The translations under genes were made by a program, and so were the position numbers. Below the pieces are notes generated by a model, which saw nothing but the letters and a program-made list of their open reading frames with translations, was not told the DNA's origin and searched no databases. A DNA stretch of 57,823 nt, from the NCBI GenBank assembly GCA_045603585.1, contig JAZUMK010000057.1, positions 1-57,823 of the forward strand. The letters are read 5' to 3'. The DNA is from SFEL01 sp045603585. GTDB taxonomy: Bacteria; Bacillota; Clostridia; Christensenellales; CAG-138. Every line of letters begins with the position of its first letter. Positions within the stretch are counted from its first letter, which is position 1. Shown piece by piece: positions 16,805 to 25,698 of the stretch.

Positions 16805-17074
16805 ATGGCAAAGAAAGTGCCCATGAGAATGTGCGTAGGCTGCCGCGAGATGAAGCCCAAGAAGGAACTGCTCCGCATAGTCCGCTCCCCTGAGGGCGAG
16901 GTAAGCGCAGACAGAACCGGCAAGGCTTCCGGCAGGGGTGCCTATATATGCGCCAGCGAGGAATGCCTCAACAAGGCCCAGAAGATAAAGGGCCTTGAGC
17001 GGGCGCTGGAGCATGCCGTAAGCGCCGAAGTATTTGACAGACTCCGCAGCGAGATACAGGCAAATGGACAGTAA
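16805..17074 (+). CDS. ylxR: YlxR family RNA-binding protein (DUF448)
   Basis: 89 residues. RMCVGCREMKPKKELLRIV at the N-terminus and GRGAYIC mark the YlxR fold. Proposed nucleic-acid-binding regulator; in B. subtilis it affects RNase P activity and expression of many genes. CGGAGGA RBS. Its last codons overlap the start of ylxQ by 11 bases. Confidence 0.93.
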   Translation: MAKKVPMRMCVGCREMKPKKELLRIVRSPEGEVSADRTGKASGRGAYICASEECLNKAQKIKGLERALEHAVSAEVFDRLRSEIQANGQ

Positions 17075-17366
17075 CAGAATCCGTACAGCCCTTGGCTTTG
17101 CCATGAGAGCAGGCAAGTGCATATCCGGCGACTTTATCTGCGAAAAGGCGGTAAAGAACGGAACGGCTCTTGCAGTGGCGGTGGATGAAGGCGCATCCGA
17201 TGCTACCCGTAAGCGCTACATAGGCATGTGCGAAAGGGCGGGAATTCCCTGCATCTTTATAGAGGATCTTGGCAGGGCCATAGGCAAGGATAACCGCATG
17301 ATAGCGGCGGTAACAGAGGCGGGATTTGCCCGCATGATAAAGGAAGCCATGGAGGCTTCAAAGTAA
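17064..17366 (+). CDS. ylxQ: L7Ae/L30e-like ribosomal protein YlxQ
   Basis: About 100 residues from the ATG at 17064, which overlaps ylxR. Contains LGFAMRAGKCISGDF and GASDATRKRY of the L7Ae/L30e/S12e/Gadd45 family; members bind kink-turn RNA. A longer frame from 17034 lies entirely within ylxR and is rejected. Classic place between ylxR and infB. Confidence 0.9.
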   Translation: MDSNRIRTALGFAMRAGKCISGDFICEKAVKNGTALAVAVDEGASDATRKRYIGMCERAGIPCIFIEDLGRAIGKDNRMIAAVTEAGFARMIKEAMEASK

Positions 17367-17388
17367 TTACACTTGGGGGTAATGATAA

Positions 17389-19953
17389 ATGGCAAAAAAG
17401 ACTATTGATTCCGCAAGGGAATACGAAGCTAAGGCAAAGGAGCTGTTTGAGCAGGTCAAGCGCATGCAGAATGACCTGAGCTCTGCGCTGCAGTCCGTAA
17501 AGCGGGCCGAGAGCGAGCTGGTGGATAAGGAGAAAAAGGCCGAAAAGGAGCGCATTGAGCGGGAACGTGCCGAGCGTCTCAGGGAGGTCCTTTCCAGCGA
17601 AGGCAATCTTGCTTTCCATTCCGGCGAGGATGAGACAGAGGTTAAGCCTGAACCCAAGCCCGAGGAGAAGCCTGCTGAAAAGCCCGTGGAGAAGGCTGCA
17701 GCGGAGGTGTCTGCAGAAAAGGCTCCGGAAGCCCCCAAGGCAGAGCCTGCCAAGGAAGAACAGCCAAAGGCTGAGCCGGTCATAATACAGCAGCGTCCCC
17801 AGCGTGAACCCCAGCGCAGGGACAATGCCCGCAATGATGCTCCCAGAGGCGACAGACCTCAGCGTACCGACAGGCCTCAGGGTCAGCAGAATCAGCAGCG
17901 TCCTGCCCGCCCCGATAACAGGCCGCAGAACCAGCAGCGTCCTGCTGCACAGGGCGGATATCAGGCAAGGCCCGCCGCCCGCACTGCGGAGCCAGCACCT
18001 GTTCCCGGACGTGATCAGGGCAAGAACCGCGGCTTCCAGAAGCCCAATAACAGAGATGAAGAGCGTAAGGCTCCCAAGAATAAGAAAACCATAATGAAGG
18101 AGAACAGCCGCGCAGGCGGATGGGACGATGATACCCCCATGGGCCGCAAGCAGAAGCGCAAGCAGCAGCCCGTTCATAAGCCTGAACCCATTAAGATCGA
18201 GAAGGCGGTGCTTACAACAGAGATGATTACAGTAAAGGACCTTTCCGAAAAGATCGGCAAACCTGCAGCCGAGATAATCAAAAAGCTGTTTATCCTTGGT
18301 ATAATGGCCACCATTAACCAGGAGATAGATTACGATACCTGCTCCCTTATCGCAGCCGATTACGGCATCGAGCTGGAGCTGAACATTGCAAAGACCGCAG
18401 AAGACGTGCTCAATGAGAGCGTTGAAGAGGCGGATGCCGAGGAAAATCTCGTATCCCGTCCTCCCGTTGTTACCATCATGGGTCACGTTGACCACGGCAA
18501 GACCTCCCTGCTGGATGCTTTCCGTGAGAGCAGCATTACCGAGGGCGAGGCCGGCGGCATCACCCAGCATATCGGTGCATATACCGTTTCCTGCAACGGC
18601 CGCACCATTACCTTCATCGACACTCCCGGCCACGAGGCATTCACTTCCATGCGTGCCCGCGGCGCACAGGTTACGGATATCGTAATTCTGGTTGTTGCAG
18701 CGGACGACGGCATCATGCCCCAGACCGTTGAAGCTATCAATCACGCAAAGGCAGCGGAAGTTCCCATTATCGTTGCCATCAACAAGATAGACAAGGATAC
18801 CGCCAATCCCGACCGCGTTATCCAGCAGCTCACCGAGTACGGTCTGGTTACCGAAGAGTGGGGCGGCGATACCATCTGCGTCCCCGTTTCCGCCAAGAAG
18901 CGCATGAACCTTGACACCCTCCTTGAGATGGTACTGCTTCAGGCTGACGTGCTTGAGCTTCGCGCCAATCCCTCCCGTGCCGCCCGCGGTACCATCATCG
19001 AAGCTGAGCTTGATAAGGGCCGCGGCCCCGTTGCTACCGTACTGGTACAGAACGGTACCCTTAAGATCGGTGATCCCATCGTTGCAGGTATTGCATTCGG
19101 CCGCGTTCGCGCCATGATGGACGATAAGGGCAGGCGCGTTACCGAAGCCGGCCCCAGCCAGCCTGTTGAGGTGCTGGGCTTTGGCGAAGTTCCCGCCGCA
19201 GGCGACGTTATGAACGTAGCCGAGGTCGATAAGCTGTCCCGTCAGGTTGCGGAAGAGCGCCGCGACCGCATGAAGGCAGAGCAGCTGAAGAACATGTCCA
19301 AGGTATCCCTTGATGACCTGTTCAGCCAGATCGCCGCAGGTAATGTAAAGGATCTGAACATAATAGTAAAGGCAGACGTTCAGGGTACCGTTGAGGCCAT
19401 CAAGCAGGCTCTTGAAAAGCTGTCCAATGAAGAAGTTCGAGTTCGCTGTATCCATGGCGGCGTAGGCGCCATCACCGGCTCCGATATAGTATTTGCCTCT
19501 GCATCCAATGCTCTGGTAATCGGCTTTAACGTACGTCCCGATGCAGCAGCCCGAGAGGCCGCCGAGCGTGAAAAGGTGGATATGCGCACTTACAGCGTAA
19601 TCTACAACGTTATCGAGGACGTTGAGGCCGCTATGAAGGGTATGTTCGCTCCCGTATTCAAGGAAGTTGCCCTTGGTACCATCGAAGTCCGCAACACCTT
19701 CAAGGTCAGCGGCGTAGGCACCATTGCCGGTGCATATGTAAAGGACGGCAAGGTTGCCCGTTCCGCTCAGGTGCGCGTTGTTCGCGGCGGCATAGTTATC
19801 CACGAGGGCAAGATCGCATCTCTCAAGCGCTTTAAGGATGACGCCAAGGAAGTTGCCAGCGGCTACGAGTGCGGTATAGGCATCGAAAACTTCAACGATA
19901 TCCGCGAAGGCGACATTATCGAAGCATTCGTAATGGAGCAGATTCAGCGGTAA
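17389..19953 (+). CDS. infB: Translation initiation factor IF-2
   Basis: 854 residues. A long low-complexity N-terminal arm (to about 270; coiled-coil Lys/Glu section, then Pro/Glu/Gln/Arg-rich) precedes an IF2-N domain (about 275-325). The GTPase domain starts at G365 with GHVDHGKT, followed by DTPGHEAF and NKIDK. Domains II, III and C2 (fMet-tRNA binding) complete the protein. It positions initiator tRNA on the 30S subunit. Confidence 0.97.
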   Translation: MAKKTIDSAREYEAKAKELFEQVKRMQNDLSSALQSVKRAESELVDKEKKAEKERIERERAERLREVLSSEGNLAFHSGEDETEVKPEPKPEEKPAEKPVEKAAAEVSAEKAPEAPKAEPAKEEQPKAEPVIIQQRPQREPQRRDNARNDAPRGDRPQRTDRPQGQQNQQRPARPDNRPQNQQRPAAQGGYQARPAARTAEPAPVPGRDQGKNRGFQKPNNRDEERKAPKNKKTIMKENSRAGGWDDDTPMGRKQKRKQQPVHKPEPIKIEKAVLTTEMITVKDLSEKIGKPAAEIIKKLFILGIMATINQEIDYDTCSLIAADYGIELELNIAKTAEDVLNESVEEADAEENLVSRPPVVTIMGHVDHGKTSLLDAFRESSITEGEAGGITQHIGAYTVSCNGRTITFIDTPGHEAFTSMRARGAQVTDIVILVVAADDGIMPQTVEAINHAKAAEVPIIVAINKIDKDTANPDRVIQQLTEYGLVTEEWGGDTICVPVSAKKRMNLDTLLEMVLLQADVLELRANPSRAARGTIIEAELDKGRGPVATVLVQNGTLKIGDPIVAGIAFGRVRAMMDDKGRRVTEAGPSQPVEVLGFGEVPAAGDVMNVAEVDKLSRQVAEERRDRMKAEQLKNMSKVSLDDLFSQIAAGNVKDLNIIVKADVQGTVEAIKQALEKLSNEEVRVRCIHGGVGAITGSDIVFASASNALVIGFNVRPDAAAREAAEREKVDMRTYSVIYNVIEDVEAAMKGMFAPVFKEVALGTIEVRNTFKVSGVGTIAGAYVKDGKVARSAQVRVVRGGIVIHEGKIASLKRFKDDAKEVASGYECGIGIENFNDIREGDIIEAFVMEQIQR

Positions 19954-19980
19954 CAATATTTACTTAAAGAGGTAAAGCCA

Positions 19981-20334
19981 ATGTCCGTTCGCTACGAAAG
20001 AATGAACGAGGAAATAAAGAAGACCATAAGCGAGATCATCAAGGAAATGAAGGATCCCCGCATATGCGAAATGACCACCATCATGTCTGTGGATGTTACC
20101 AATGACCTTAAGCAGGCAAAGGTGATGGTAAGCGTATACGATAAGGACGATCAGCTCCGCAGGGATACCGTGGAAGCGCTTAACCACGGCAGCGGCTTCA
20201 TTACCCGTGAGCTTGGCCGCCGTATGCAGCTGAGAGCTCTGCCCAAGCTTCACTTCAAGCTGGACAGCTCCATAGAGTACAGCGTACATATCTCTCAGCT
20301 TATCGACAGCCTGCACAAGGATGATAACAAATAA
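19981..20334 (+). CDS. rbfA: 30S ribosome-binding factor RbfA
   Basis: 117 residues. RMNEEIKKTISEIIKEMKDP and LGRRMQLRALPKLHFKLDSS are typical of this KH-fold factor for 16S rRNA 5' maturation. RBS AAAGAGGT. Twenty-seven bases after infB. Confidence 0.95.
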   Translation: MSVRYERMNEEIKKTISEIIKEMKDPRICEMTTIMSVDVTNDLKQAKVMVSVYDKDDQLRRDTVEALNHGSGFITRELGRRMQLRALPKLHFKLDSSIEYSVHISQLIDSLHKDDNK

Positions 20335-20343
20335 AACCAAAAT

Positions 20344-20375
20344 GGGGCGGTGAAAAGTGTCATCGCCCCGTTTTT
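20344..20375 (+). terminator. Intra-operon terminator between rbfA and nrnA
   Basis: A 10-bp stem ggggcggtga/tcatcgcccc (20344-20353 with 20360-20369) followed by G and five T. The nrnA RBS begins a few bases later, so it may tune downstream expression rather than stop it fully. Confidence 0.7.
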
Positions 20376-20393
20376 CCAAAGGAGGGAAATAAT

Positions 20394-21365
20394 ATGGCGG
20401 GCAGCATGGCCGAAATACTCAGCTTTATAAGGGACAATCAGCAGTTTACCGTCATGTCCCATACTTCCCCTGACGGAGATACCCTTGGCTCTGCTCTGGG
20501 CCTGGTGCATATGCTCCGTGCCATGGGCAAACAGGCGGAAGCAGTATGCTCAGACCCTGTGCCGGGGATTTATTCCTTCCTGCCCGGCGCGGATGAGGTG
20601 AAGATAGGCGGCGAGGGTATTGGTTATCCCGCTGTTATCGCAGTGGACTGTGCGGATATCTGCCGCTTTGGTAAGGTCGCAAAGTTTTTTGAAAATGCAA
20701 AGATGACCGCGAATGTGGATCATCACGGCACAAACGATATGTATGCTCAGGCCAACTGGATGGAAGAAACCGCAGCCTGCGGCGAGCTTATTTACCGTCT
20801 TATCCGGGAGCTTGGCGTGGAGCTTACGGAGGATATGGCAACATGCCTGTTTACTGCACTTATGACGGATACCGGCTGCTTTGCCTATTCCAATGTTACG
20901 GAACAGACCATGATAACAGCCGGCGCCCTTATCGCGGCCGGCGCAAATAATGCCGAGATCAACATGCGGGTATTCCGCACTTCCCCATATGCAAAGAGTA
21001 TGCTGCAGGCGGAAGCCGTAAGCCGTACAAAGCTTTATTGTGACGGCAGGCTGGCGCTTACCACAGTTACCCTGGAGGATATGGCGCGCCACGGAGCAAA
21101 GTCCGAATACTGCGACGGCATAGTGGAGCAGCTGAGGGATATCGATACTGTGGAGTTGGCCGTGTTTATCCGCGAGGATACCACCAAGCTCAAGGGCAGC
21201 CTCAGGGCAAAGCGCTGCGCCGATGTTTCCCGCATTGCCTCCGTATTGGGGGGCGGCGGTCACAAACGGGCGGCAGGTTATACCTGCACCTGCCCCATGG
21301 AAGAGGCGGTGGAAACAATTCTCAGGCTGGGAGAGGAAGAACTGGATAGATGCTTGAAGGCGTAG
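20394..21365 (+). CDS. nrnA: Bifunctional oligoribonuclease and PAP phosphatase NrnA (DHH family)
   Basis: 323 residues. N-terminal DHH domain with SHTSPDGDTLGS and VDHHGTND (D109-H110-H111), C-terminal DHHA1 domain with GGGGHKRAAG. Degrades nano-RNA to mononucleotides and dephosphorylates pAp; cyclic dinucleotide linear products are also known substrates. Overlaps truB by 16 bases. Confidence 0.95.
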   Translation: MAGSMAEILSFIRDNQQFTVMSHTSPDGDTLGSALGLVHMLRAMGKQAEAVCSDPVPGIYSFLPGADEVKIGGEGIGYPAVIAVDCADICRFGKVAKFFENAKMTANVDHHGTNDMYAQANWMEETAACGELIYRLIRELGVELTEDMATCLFTALMTDTGCFAYSNVTEQTMITAGALIAAGANNAEINMRVFRTSPYAKSMLQAEAVSRTKLYCDGRLALTTVTLEDMARHGAKSEYCDGIVEQLRDIDTVELAVFIREDTTKLKGSLRAKRCADVSRIASVLGGGGHKRAAGYTCTCPMEEAVETILRLGEEELDRCLKA

Positions 21366-22252
21366 TAAATGTATTAAAGCCACCGGGACTCACCTCCAGC
21401 GATGTGGTGAGCGACATACGGCATATATTCGATATGAAGCGTGTGGGCCATACCGGTACCCTTGATCCGGGAGCTGCCGGAGTGCTGCCCATATGCATCG
21501 GTCGGGCCACAAGGCTGTTTGACTACCTTGTGGATAAGGAAAAGGAGTATATCGGGGAGATAGCCTTTGGCATCGCCACGGATACTCAGGATTCCTACGG
21601 CACTGCTGTTGAGCGGATGGATGCAGAGGTAACGGCGGATATGATAAGGTCCGTACTGCCTGCTTTTGTGGGCGTTCAGAATCAGACTGCGCCCCTTTAT
21701 TCCGCTCTCAGCGTAGACGGCAAAAAAATGTACAAGCTGGCCCGGGAGGGCGTTGAGGTAGAGCGCAAGGTGAGGGAGATAAACGTTCCCGCTCTGGAGC
21801 TTATCACCCAGACCGCTCCCAATCGCTATCTGGTCAGGATAGTATGCTCAAAGGGAACATACGTCCGCACCCTTTGCCACGATATAGGCGAAAGGATAGG
21901 CGTGCCCGCCCATATGTCCTTCCTGCTGCGTACCCGCTCCGGCGCATTTGATCTGGACGGCGCATTTACCATAGCGGAGCTGAGGAAATTAAAGGAGCAG
22001 GGAAGGCTTGCTGAGACGGTTACATCCATAGAGCAGTCCCTTATGCACATCGGCGAGGTAAGGATGGAGCTTAACGCCAAGGGCGAAAGATTCCTTACCC
22101 ATGGTGCAGAGGTGGTATTTCCCGGGGTGGAGGATGTTCCTGTGGATATTCCCCTGCGGGGATACTGCAATGGAAAATTTCTGGGCATTGCCAGGTCGAC
22201 CGGCGAGGCAGTGCATATATGTACTTTTTTAGGCGAGGACAGCAATGAGTAA
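21350..22252 (+). CDS. truB: tRNA pseudouridine(55) synthase
   Basis: 300 residues. The catalytic Asp is D39 in HTGTLDPGAAGVLPI; YIGEIAFG and CSKGTYVRTLCHDIGE are also present. Forms pseudouridine 55 in the T-loop of tRNA. Starts inside nrnA and ends inside ribF, so the three are translationally linked. Confidence 0.96.
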   Translation: MLEGVVNVLKPPGLTSSDVVSDIRHIFDMKRVGHTGTLDPGAAGVLPICIGRATRLFDYLVDKEKEYIGEIAFGIATDTQDSYGTAVERMDAEVTADMIRSVLPAFVGVQNQTAPLYSALSVDGKKMYKLAREGVEVERKVREINVPALELITQTAPNRYLVRIVCSKGTYVRTLCHDIGERIGVPAHMSFLLRTRSGAFDLDGAFTIAELRKLKEQGRLAETVTSIEQSLMHIGEVRMELNAKGERFLTHGAEVVFPGVEDVPVDIPLRGYCNGKFLGIARSTGEAVHICTFLGEDSNE

Positions 22253-23150
22253 AAAAGCTATTGCGCTGGGCACATTTGACGGCCTGCACAGGGGCCACCG
22301 GCGCATACTGGAGGCCATGGAGCAGGCGGCGGAGGAGCTGGGCCTGCAAAGGGCGGTATATACATTTTCAAATCATCCGCTGGAGGCTTTCGGCGTTGCG
22401 CCAAAGCGGCTTATGACGGATGAGGAGCGCCTTGAGGGGCTTAAGCATTACGGTCAGGTGATAGCGGAGCCCTTTGATTTGCGGCTTGCTTCCACCGATC
22501 CTGAAGAATTTGCCCGCCGCATGGCGCAGGAACATGGCATGGCAGCTGCAATTGCGGGGTTTAATTATACCTTTGGCAGCAAGGGCAGCGGAAATATGGA
22601 AAAGCTTCGGGAATACGGAGCAAAGTACGGCTTTGAGGTAAGGGAGATCCCGCCTTTTGAGAAGGATAGCCTGCCTGTATCCAGCACCCGCATAAGGGCT
22701 GCTGTGGAGGCGGGGGATATGGCCGCAGCAAATGACATGCTGGGCAGGGCATATTCCATTACAGGGCCTGTTATAGCCAATAAGGGCATAGGCCGAAGAA
22801 TAGGGTTTCCTACGGCAAACGTCAGGGCGGACAGCGGGCTGGTGCTGCCTAAAACGGGCGTGTATGCCTGCAGCGTACTGCTGGACGGCAAGCGTTACGG
22901 CGCAGCCACAAACGTGGGCTGCAATCCCACCGTCCATGGAGAATGCATCACAATAGAGCCCCACATACTCAACTTTAATGAGGGTATATACGGAAAAATC
23001 CTCACTGTGGAGTTCCTTGAATACCTCAGGGAAGAGATACAGTTTCCCTCTGTGGAGGAGCTTTCTGCCCAGATAGGCCGCGATGCGGAAAAAACCGCAG
23101 AAATACTGAATAAAAAGGGTTTACAACAGGGTTCTCCTGTGGTAAAATAA
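22245..23150 (+). CDS. ribF: Bifunctional riboflavin kinase/FAD synthetase
   Basis: 301 residues. N-terminal adenylyltransferase half with ALGTFDGLHRGHRRIL and VSSTRIRAAV; C-terminal kinase half with GRRIGFPTANVR. Makes FMN and then FAD. Last enzyme gene of the nusA operon block; rpsO follows after a 93-base leader. Confidence 0.96.
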   Translation: MSKKAIALGTFDGLHRGHRRILEAMEQAAEELGLQRAVYTFSNHPLEAFGVAPKRLMTDEERLEGLKHYGQVIAEPFDLRLASTDPEEFARRMAQEHGMAAAIAGFNYTFGSKGSGNMEKLREYGAKYGFEVREIPPFEKDSLPVSSTRIRAAVEAGDMAAANDMLGRAYSITGPVIANKGIGRRIGFPTANVRADSGLVLPKTGVYACSVLLDGKRYGAATNVGCNPTVHGECITIEPHILNFNEGIYGKILTVEFLEYLREEIQFPSVEELSAQIGRDAEKTAEILNKKGLQQGSPVVK

Positions 23151-23243
23151 CATGGCTTTAGAACCGGCGGCTGTGTTTAAGCGACTCTCCGACGCTAAAC
23201 TCGGCTACTGGCGATTTTAAAAAATTTTATGGAGGATATCAAA
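23151..23243 (+). promoter_or_regulatory. Structured leader of rpsO, possible S15-binding autoregulatory element
   Basis: Ninety-odd bases between ribF and the S15 start, with pairable gaaccggcggctg, cgactctccgacg and cggctactggcg segments, then an A/T-rich run and the RBS. S15 leaders in other bacteria imitate the 16S rRNA three-way junction. Assignment here is by position and visible pairing only. Confidence 0.4.
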
Positions 23244-23498
23244 ATGACTAAGGCTGAAATCATCGCAAAGTATGCAATTCACGAAGGCGACACCGGTTCC
23301 CCCGAGGTTCAGATCGCTCTGCTGACCGACCGCATCAACCACCTGAACGAGCACCTGAAGGTCAACAAGAATGACCATCATTCCCGTCGTGGTCTGCTCA
23401 AGATGGTAGGTCGTCGTCGCGGCCTGCAGAACTACCTCAAGAAGACCGACATCGAGCGCTATCGTGCTATCTGCGCAGCCCTCGGCCTGAGGAAGTAA
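23244..23498 (+). CDS. rpsO: 30S ribosomal protein S15
   Basis: 84 residues. GDTGSPEVQIALLTDRINHL, KNDHHSRRGLLKMVGRRR and YLKKTDIERYR are diagnostic. The ATG at 23244 has GGAGG at 23231-23235; an upstream in-frame ATG at 23229 contains that RBS and is rejected. Binds the central domain of 16S rRNA early in assembly. Confidence 0.97.
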   Translation: MTKAEIIAKYAIHEGDTGSPEVQIALLTDRINHLNEHLKVNKNDHHSRRGLLKMVGRRRGLQNYLKKTDIERYRAICAALGLRK

Positions 23499-23513
23499 TT
23501 AATCCGACACATG

Positions 23514-23541
23514 AAAGGCGGCTCAATTGGGCCGCCTTTTT
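23514..23541 (+). terminator. Terminator after rpsO
   Basis: An 11-bp stem (23514-23524 with 23529-23539), tetraloop aatt, ending in five T. Marks the end of the core operon. Confidence 0.85.
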
Positions 23542-23681
23542 CATGAAAATCCGCAAAAATTTTTATAAACCACGCAACCCATTAAGCGGTTTATACGTTT
23601 ATATATGGGCGGCAACGGGAAAGAATAACAACCGGAGCCGCGAAAGCAATATGATAAATAATATTTCGGAGGAAAATTCAA

Positions 23682-24260
23682 ATGAAGAAGATAATCGCTT
23701 TTGTTATTATGGCAGCCATGCTGCTGTCCATTACTGCCTGCGCAAAGCAGCCTGCCGAGGAAGGCGCTGCTGCCGAAACCGTTGAGATCGCTTCCGCTCT
23801 GGAGCTGCTCAATAACGTATGGGCTCAGTATGCCGATACCGAAAAGTTTGCCGCTGCCGGCGGTGATGCATCCGAAGAAAACATGACCATGGACGGCCCC
23901 GGCAAGTTTGGCATTGAAGATGCTTCCATGCTGGATGTAATGCTGGCACTGCCCGCTTCCGCCGTAGAAAAGATCGACGACGCAGCATCCCTTATGCACA
24001 TGATGAACGCCAATACCTTCACCAGCGGCGCATACCATGCCGTATCTTCCGAGGATGTGGCTTTTATAGTGGATGAGATCGCAAACAATATCGGCGGCCG
24101 TCAGTGGATGTGCGGCTTCCCCGAGGAACTGCTGGTTATGACCATCGGCGATTACGTGGTTTCCGCCTTTGGCGCAAAGGATATTCTGGATGTATTTGAG
24201 GCCAATACCCTTAAGGCATACAGCATGATGCAGGTTGCTTACAGGGAGCCTATCGCATAA
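23682..24260 (+). CDS. Lipoprotein of a surface O-acetylation cluster (DUF4358-like)
   Basis: 192 residues. Signal peptide MKKIIAFVIMAAMLLSITAC with lipobox SITAC; Cys20 would be lipidated. The mature part is acidic and Ala-rich, with a C-terminal block reading YVVSAFGAKDILDVFEANTL that resembles the end of DUF4358 lipoproteins. Such lipoproteins often sit beside MBOAT and DHHW genes, as here. Role unknown; a helper of extracellular acyl transfer is inference. RBS CGGAGGA. The 140-base upstream gap holds an inverted repeat (tataaacc ... ggtttata) and A/T-rich sequence but no clear promoter. Confidence 0.75.
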   Translation: MKKIIAFVIMAAMLLSITACAKQPAEEGAAAETVEIASALELLNNVWAQYADTEKFAAAGGDASEENMTMDGPGKFGIEDASMLDVMLALPASAVEKIDDAASLMHMMNANTFTSGAYHAVSSEDVAFIVDEIANNIGGRQWMCGFPEELLVMTIGDYVVSAFGAKDILDVFEANTLKAYSMMQVAYREPIA

Positions 24261-24285
24261 ATAATTCTTTTTACAGGAGAAGACA

Positions 24286-25686
24286 ATGGTTTTTTCCGGA
24301 ATACCATTTTTGTACTGGTTTCTCCCCATTGTGCTGCTGGCCTATTTCATAGCGCCCAAGAAGCTTCGCAATGCCGTACTGCTGGTATCCAGCCTGATAT
24401 TCTACGGCTGGGGGGAGCCAAGATACCTGATATTCATGGTGCTGTCCATACTGCAGGGATACATATTCGGCCTGCTTATTGAAAAGCATCAAAACACAGG
24501 GCGGTCAAAGCTTTATCTGACCGCCTCTGTTGTGCTTAGCCTTGGCTTGCTGTGCTATTGCAAGTATGCGGATTTCCTCATTGCCAATTTTAATGCGGCG
24601 ACCGGCTTGTCGGTTCCGCTGCTTAAGATAGCTCTGCCAATAGGCATCAGCTTTTATACTTTTCAGATACTCAGCTATACTGTGGATGTGTACCGCAAAG
24701 AGGCAAGGGCCCAGCGAAGCTTTGTAAACCTTGCGGCGTATATATCCATGTTTCCCCAGCTTATCGCAGGCCCCATTGTACGCTATACGGATATAGCGCA
24801 AAGCCTTGACCACAGGGAGCACACCCTTGCAGACAGCGCATACGGTGTAAGGCGGTTTGTGCTGGGCCTTGGCAAGAAGGTGCTTATAGCAAATACCCTT
24901 GGTGAGCTTTGCAGCATTTTCAAGGCGGCGGATGAAAAGTCGGTGCTGTTTTTCTGGCTGTACGCTGTTGCGTATGCCCTGCATATTTACTTTGACTTTT
25001 CCGGCTACAGCGATATGGCAATAGGCCTGGGCAGGCTGTTTGGTTTCCGCTTCATGGAAAACTTCAATTATCCCTATATTTCCGGCAGCATTACGGAATT
25101 CTGGCGCAGATGGCATATATCCCTCGGCTCATGGTTCAGGGATTATCTATACATCCCCCTTGGGGGCAACAGGGTGCCAAAATGGCGCTGGTATCTGAAC
25201 ATATTCATCGTATGGATGTCCACCGGACTGTGGCATGGCGCGGCGTGGAATTTCGCCATATGGGGATTGATGTTTGCGGTGCTGCTGGTAATAGAAAAAC
25301 AGTGGCTGCTTAAGCTCCTTGAAAAGGCGGGCTTTATAAAGCACATATACGTTATGGTCATCGTCATAATGAGCTTTGTGCTGTTTGATGCAGGCAGCAT
25401 ATCCGACGGTATCCGTACCATTTCCGCTTTGTTCGGCGGCGGAGGATACCCCCTTGTATCTGTGGAAGCCTTATATTACCTCAGAAGCTACGGCATAGTT
25501 TTGGTCATGGGCATAATCGGCTCTACCCCCCTTATGGCAAAGGCGGCCAAAGCAGTGTCCGAACACAGCATAGGCGGCAGGATAATGAGCGTGCTGGAAC
25601 CTTTATTCCTTACCTTACTGCTGATAGTATGCACTGCTTACCTTGTGGACGGTTCCTTCAATCCGTTCCTGTATTTCAGGTTTTAG
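24286..25686 (+). CDS. MBOAT family O-acyltransferase (AlgI/DltB-like)
   Basis: 466 residues, about ten or more membrane segments. Family marks: FWRRWHISLGSWFRDYLYIP and STGLWHGAAWNF, in which H317 is the catalytic histidine; IYFDFSGYSDMAIGLGRLFG also fits AlgI. It moves acetyl groups across the membrane for attachment to an extracellular polymer by a partner protein. Lies 25 bases after the lipoprotein and 12 before the DHHW gene. Confidence 0.93.
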   Translation: MVFSGIPFLYWFLPIVLLAYFIAPKKLRNAVLLVSSLIFYGWGEPRYLIFMVLSILQGYIFGLLIEKHQNTGRSKLYLTASVVLSLGLLCYCKYADFLIANFNAATGLSVPLLKIALPIGISFYTFQILSYTVDVYRKEARAQRSFVNLAAYISMFPQLIAGPIVRYTDIAQSLDHREHTLADSAYGVRRFVLGLGKKVLIANTLGELCSIFKAADEKSVLFFWLYAVAYALHIYFDFSGYSDMAIGLGRLFGFRFMENFNYPYISGSITEFWRRWHISLGSWFRDYLYIPLGGNRVPKWRWYLNIFIVWMSTGLWHGAAWNFAIWGLMFAVLLVIEKQWLLKLLEKAGFIKHIYVMVIVIMSFVLFDAGSISDGIRTISALFGGGGYPLVSVEALYYLRSYGIVLVMGIIGSTPLMAKAAKAVSEHSIGGRIMSVLEPLFLTLLLIVCTAYLVDGSFNPFLYFRF

Positions 25687-25698
25687 GAGGTAAGGAAA

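Noticed and set aside
17640..18100. Repeat-rich stretch in infB as a possible insertion
   Set aside because: A Pro/Glu/Gln/Arg-rich variable arm is normal for bacterial IF-2 N-termini.
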